Assembly: GCF_000017805.1 (NCBI RefSeq)
Contig: NC_009767.1
Coordinates: forward strand, 558,001 to 622,000
Origin: Roseiflexus castenholzii DSM 13941
Lineage (GTDB): Bacteria; Chloroflexota; Chloroflexia; Chloroflexales; Roseiflexaceae
Reading direction: 5' to 3'
DNA length: 64,000 nucleotides
Part shown: positions 62,252 through 64,000 of the stretch, one piece after another
Position numbering within the stretch: position 1 is the first letter of the stretch
How the letters are laid out: each line of letters begins with the position of its first letter
Program-made: the position numbers and the translations under genes
Notes under the pieces: generated by a model
What the model saw: only the letters and a program-made list of their open reading frames with translations
Database searches by the model: none
What the model was told of the DNA's origin: nothing

Positions 62252-63196
62252 ATGGCGACGGTTGCTTCCAGAGTGGCGAGTGCGGCGCGCGCGTGGCGTT
62301 CGACCTATCGTGTGAGTGACTACTCCAATCTCCTCTTTCTTATTCCGGCGACAGTCTTCTTTGTCGGGTGGCAGATTTACCCGATTATTCGCGTTTTTGT
62401 TCTGAGTTTCACCGATTACAAATACCTCGAGCGCAATCCGCCCAATTTCGTCGGGTTGCACAACTATATCAATGCGCTCAACGATCCGTTGTTTCACGTC
62501 GGTATGTTGCGCGCATTTGTGTTTACAGTTGTATTTGTGCCGCTTACCATTCTGATCCCGCTGGTCCTTGCGGTGCTGATCGACCGTGTGACGAACCCCT
62601 GGCTCTCGTCGTTCTACCGTATCGTGTTGCTCATCCCTGCGGTCATCCCCGGTCCGCTGGTGTTTGTGCTCTGGAAGTGGCTCTTCGACTTTCAGATCGG
62701 TCCGGTCAATACCATTCTGGTCGAGTGGCTGGGCATCTTCACCCGCCAGACGGCGCCACAATGGTTGGGAGGCACGCCGCTGTCGCTGCCGGCAGTGATC
62801 ATTATGGAAGTCTGGTGGGGGCTTGGGTATCATACCATGTTCTTTCTTGCCGGTCTTGCGGCAGTGCCCAAAGACCTTTCCGAACAGGCGCGCATCGATG
62901 GCGCCAATGAATGGCAGCTGTTCTGGCGCGTCATCGTGCCGCGGCTCTTGCCCATTCTCTCAATCCTGGTTGTGCTGCGCTTTGGAACAGCGATGTCGGT
63001 GATCGACGAATATCTGATCTTTGGCGGGTTTCAGCGCACCTCGCCGACGTATACGTGGACGGTGTACATGTACGATCTGGCGTTCCGCATTGGCGACTGG
63101 TTGCAAGGGTACGCCGCAGCAATCGGTTGGCTCGGAGCGGTGGTGATGATGGTGTTTGTGGTTGGGATGCTCTACGTGTTCCGGTCGCGCGACTAG
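62252..63196 (+). CDS. ABC sugar permease, MalF-like
   Basis: 314 residues from the ATG at 62252 (GAGAGGCG upstream); the open frame 5' of it is repeat sequence. Six membrane segments. The EAA loop that docks the ATPase reads EQARIDGANEWQLFWRVIVP. It forms a heterodimer with the next permease. The partner gene starts 14 bp after this stop. Confidence 0.92.
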   Translation: MATVASRVASAARAWRSTYRVSDYSNLLFLIPATVFFVGWQIYPIIRVFVLSFTDYKYLERNPPNFVGLHNYINALNDPLFHVGMLRAFVFTVVFVPLTILIPLVLAVLIDRVTNPWLSSFYRIVLLIPAVIPGPLVFVLWKWLFDFQIGPVNTILVEWLGIFTRQTAPQWLGGTPLSLPAVIIMEVWWGLGYHTMFFLAGLAAVPKDLSEQARIDGANEWQLFWRVIVPRLLPILSILVVLRFGTAMSVIDEYLIFGGFQRTSPTYTWTVYMYDLAFRIGDWLQGYAAAIGWLGAVVMMVFVVGMLYVFRSRD

Positions 63197-63210
63197 AGGG
63201 AGGCATTGCC

Positions 63211-64000
63211 GTGGCTGTGACGATCCAGCGCTATCATCAGCGCCGTTTCCACGCCGGACTCATCGCCAAACATGCGGTGATCAATCTGGGTGTGGTAATC
63301 ATTCTGTTGCCGCTGATCTGGGTGCTGCTCATGTCGGTCAAGTCGCTGCCGGAGTCGTATACGACGAACTTCTGGCCCCGCCAGTTCGATTTCAGCCATT
63401 ACGGATTTGTGCTCACCCGGATTCAAACGCTGCCACAGAATATGTTCAACAGCATTTTCGTGACGCTGGCGACGGTTGCCATCACGACGTTCTGCGCGAT
63501 TCTCGGCGGCTATGCGCTGGTGCACGTCCGATTGCCCGGGCGGATGCTGTTGATCTGGCTGTTGATCGCGTCGCTGTTCTTTCCGACGCGCCTGCTCTCA
63601 CTGATCTCAATCTATGAGATTCAGCGGCAACTTGGATTGCTCAATACGGTCGTCGGGCTGATCTTTCCCTACGTCACGCTGAACCTGGCAGTCAGTATTC
63701 TGATCATGCGCGGAATCTTCGAGCAGTTGCCGCACGAACTGGTCGAAGCCAGCCGCATCGATGGCTGTGGACCGTGGCGCACGCTGTTTCTGGTGCTCTT
63801 GCCGCTCCTGCTCAATGGTATCGTGGTCGTGTCGATGGTCAACTTTGTCGGGGTGTGGGGTGAGTATTTGCTGGCAGTGACCCTGACGAACGATCAGGCG
63901 ACGCGCACGCTGCCGGTGGTGCTGGCATCGGCGCACTCCGGCATGGGGCAGTGGGCGTACCCGCGCATTGCGGCAGTGTATGTGATTGCTGTCACTCCTG
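63211..64000 (+). CDS. ABC sugar permease, MalG-like (3' partial)
   Basis: GTG start at 63211 after GAGGGAGG; 263 codons are visible and the frame runs off the window end. It starts MAVTIQRYHQRRFHAGLIAK and has about five membrane segments so far. The EAA loop is EASRIDGCGPWRTLFLVLLP. LIWVLLMSVKSLPE is the typical first-segment end. The usual length is about 280 residues, so little is missing. Confidence 0.9.
   Translation, partial: MAVTIQRYHQRRFHAGLIAKHAVINLGVVIILLPLIWVLLMSVKSLPESYTTNFWPRQFDFSHYGFVLTRIQTLPQNMFNSIFVTLATVAITTFCAILGGYALVHVRLPGRMLLIWLLIASLFFPTRLLSLISIYEIQRQLGLLNTVVGLIFPYVTLNLAVSILIMRGIFEQLPHELVEASRIDGCGPWRTLFLVLLPLLLNGIVVVSMVNFVGVWGEYLLAVTLTNDQATRTLPVVLASAHSGMGQWAYPRIAAVYVIAVTP

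Overview
The window is GC-rich bacterial DNA that most resembles the chromosome of a filamentous anoxygenic phototroph of the Chloroflexota, probably Roseiflexus. The basis is gene style and gene content: a BchE-like radical SAM protein, ROK/ABC sugar uptake, many secreted proteins with Pro/Thr linkers, and dense interspersed repeats. This is recognition by eye, not a database match. No rRNA, tRNA, CRISPR array or transposase gene was recognised.

Layout. 1-5.6 kb holds housekeeping and miscellaneous genes: the end of a six-hairpin glycosidase-like gene, a TerC-type membrane protein, purA, a small helical protein and an orphan ParA-type ATPase with a zinc ribbon. About 5.8-45.4 kb is a long, all-plus-strand surface polysaccharide region. 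It contains a heptose-phosphate kinase and phosphatase pair, a Wzz/BY-kinase-like chain-length protein with a degraded P-loop, a hexapeptide acyltransferase, three GT2 and five GT4 glycosyltransferases, a Wzx-like flippase, an O-antigen-ligase/polymerase-like protein and three GT-C-like membrane proteins. It also holds several secreted or membrane proteins: a TAT-exported deacetylase-like protein, a membrane spermidine-synthase-like protein, an HGSNAT-like acyltransferase, an HlyD-like lipoprotein and a sialidase-like propeller. The enzymes together would make, modify, flip and polymerise a heptose-containing surface glycan; the product is inferred. 45.4-48.8 kb is one higher-order tandem repeat array. 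48.8-57.7 kb carries a lipoprotein hydrolase, a DUF11 surface protein, a GyrI-like protein, a SnoaL-like gene cut by a repeat insertion, a membrane-anchored Mrr-type nuclease fused to an SH3 domain, and an SH3 lipoprotein. 57.9-64 kb is a sugar-uptake locus: a divergent glycosidase-like gene, a ROK regulator, and a binding lipoprotein followed by two permease genes, the last cut by the window edge.

The most unusual content is the repeat fraction. Three classes stand out. (1) A MITE-like family of at least twelve copies has TACCAAT-type ends and a variable number of internal 22-bp units. One compound insertion cleanly interrupts the SnoaL-like gene with a 3-bp target duplication, so the original reading frame can be rebuilt exactly. 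(2) Several microsatellites all have a 7-bp period (GAGAGGY, GAGAAYY, GGGAGTR, CACCTCR and others). They sit at or in the 3' ends of genes and have been captured into two coding tails. (3) The 3.3-kb array is built from two half-units that are diverged inverted copies of each other. Two tandem duplications (227 and 240 bp) each include a copy of the MITE-like element. The malE/malF-like intercistronic gap carries two near-identical strong hairpins.
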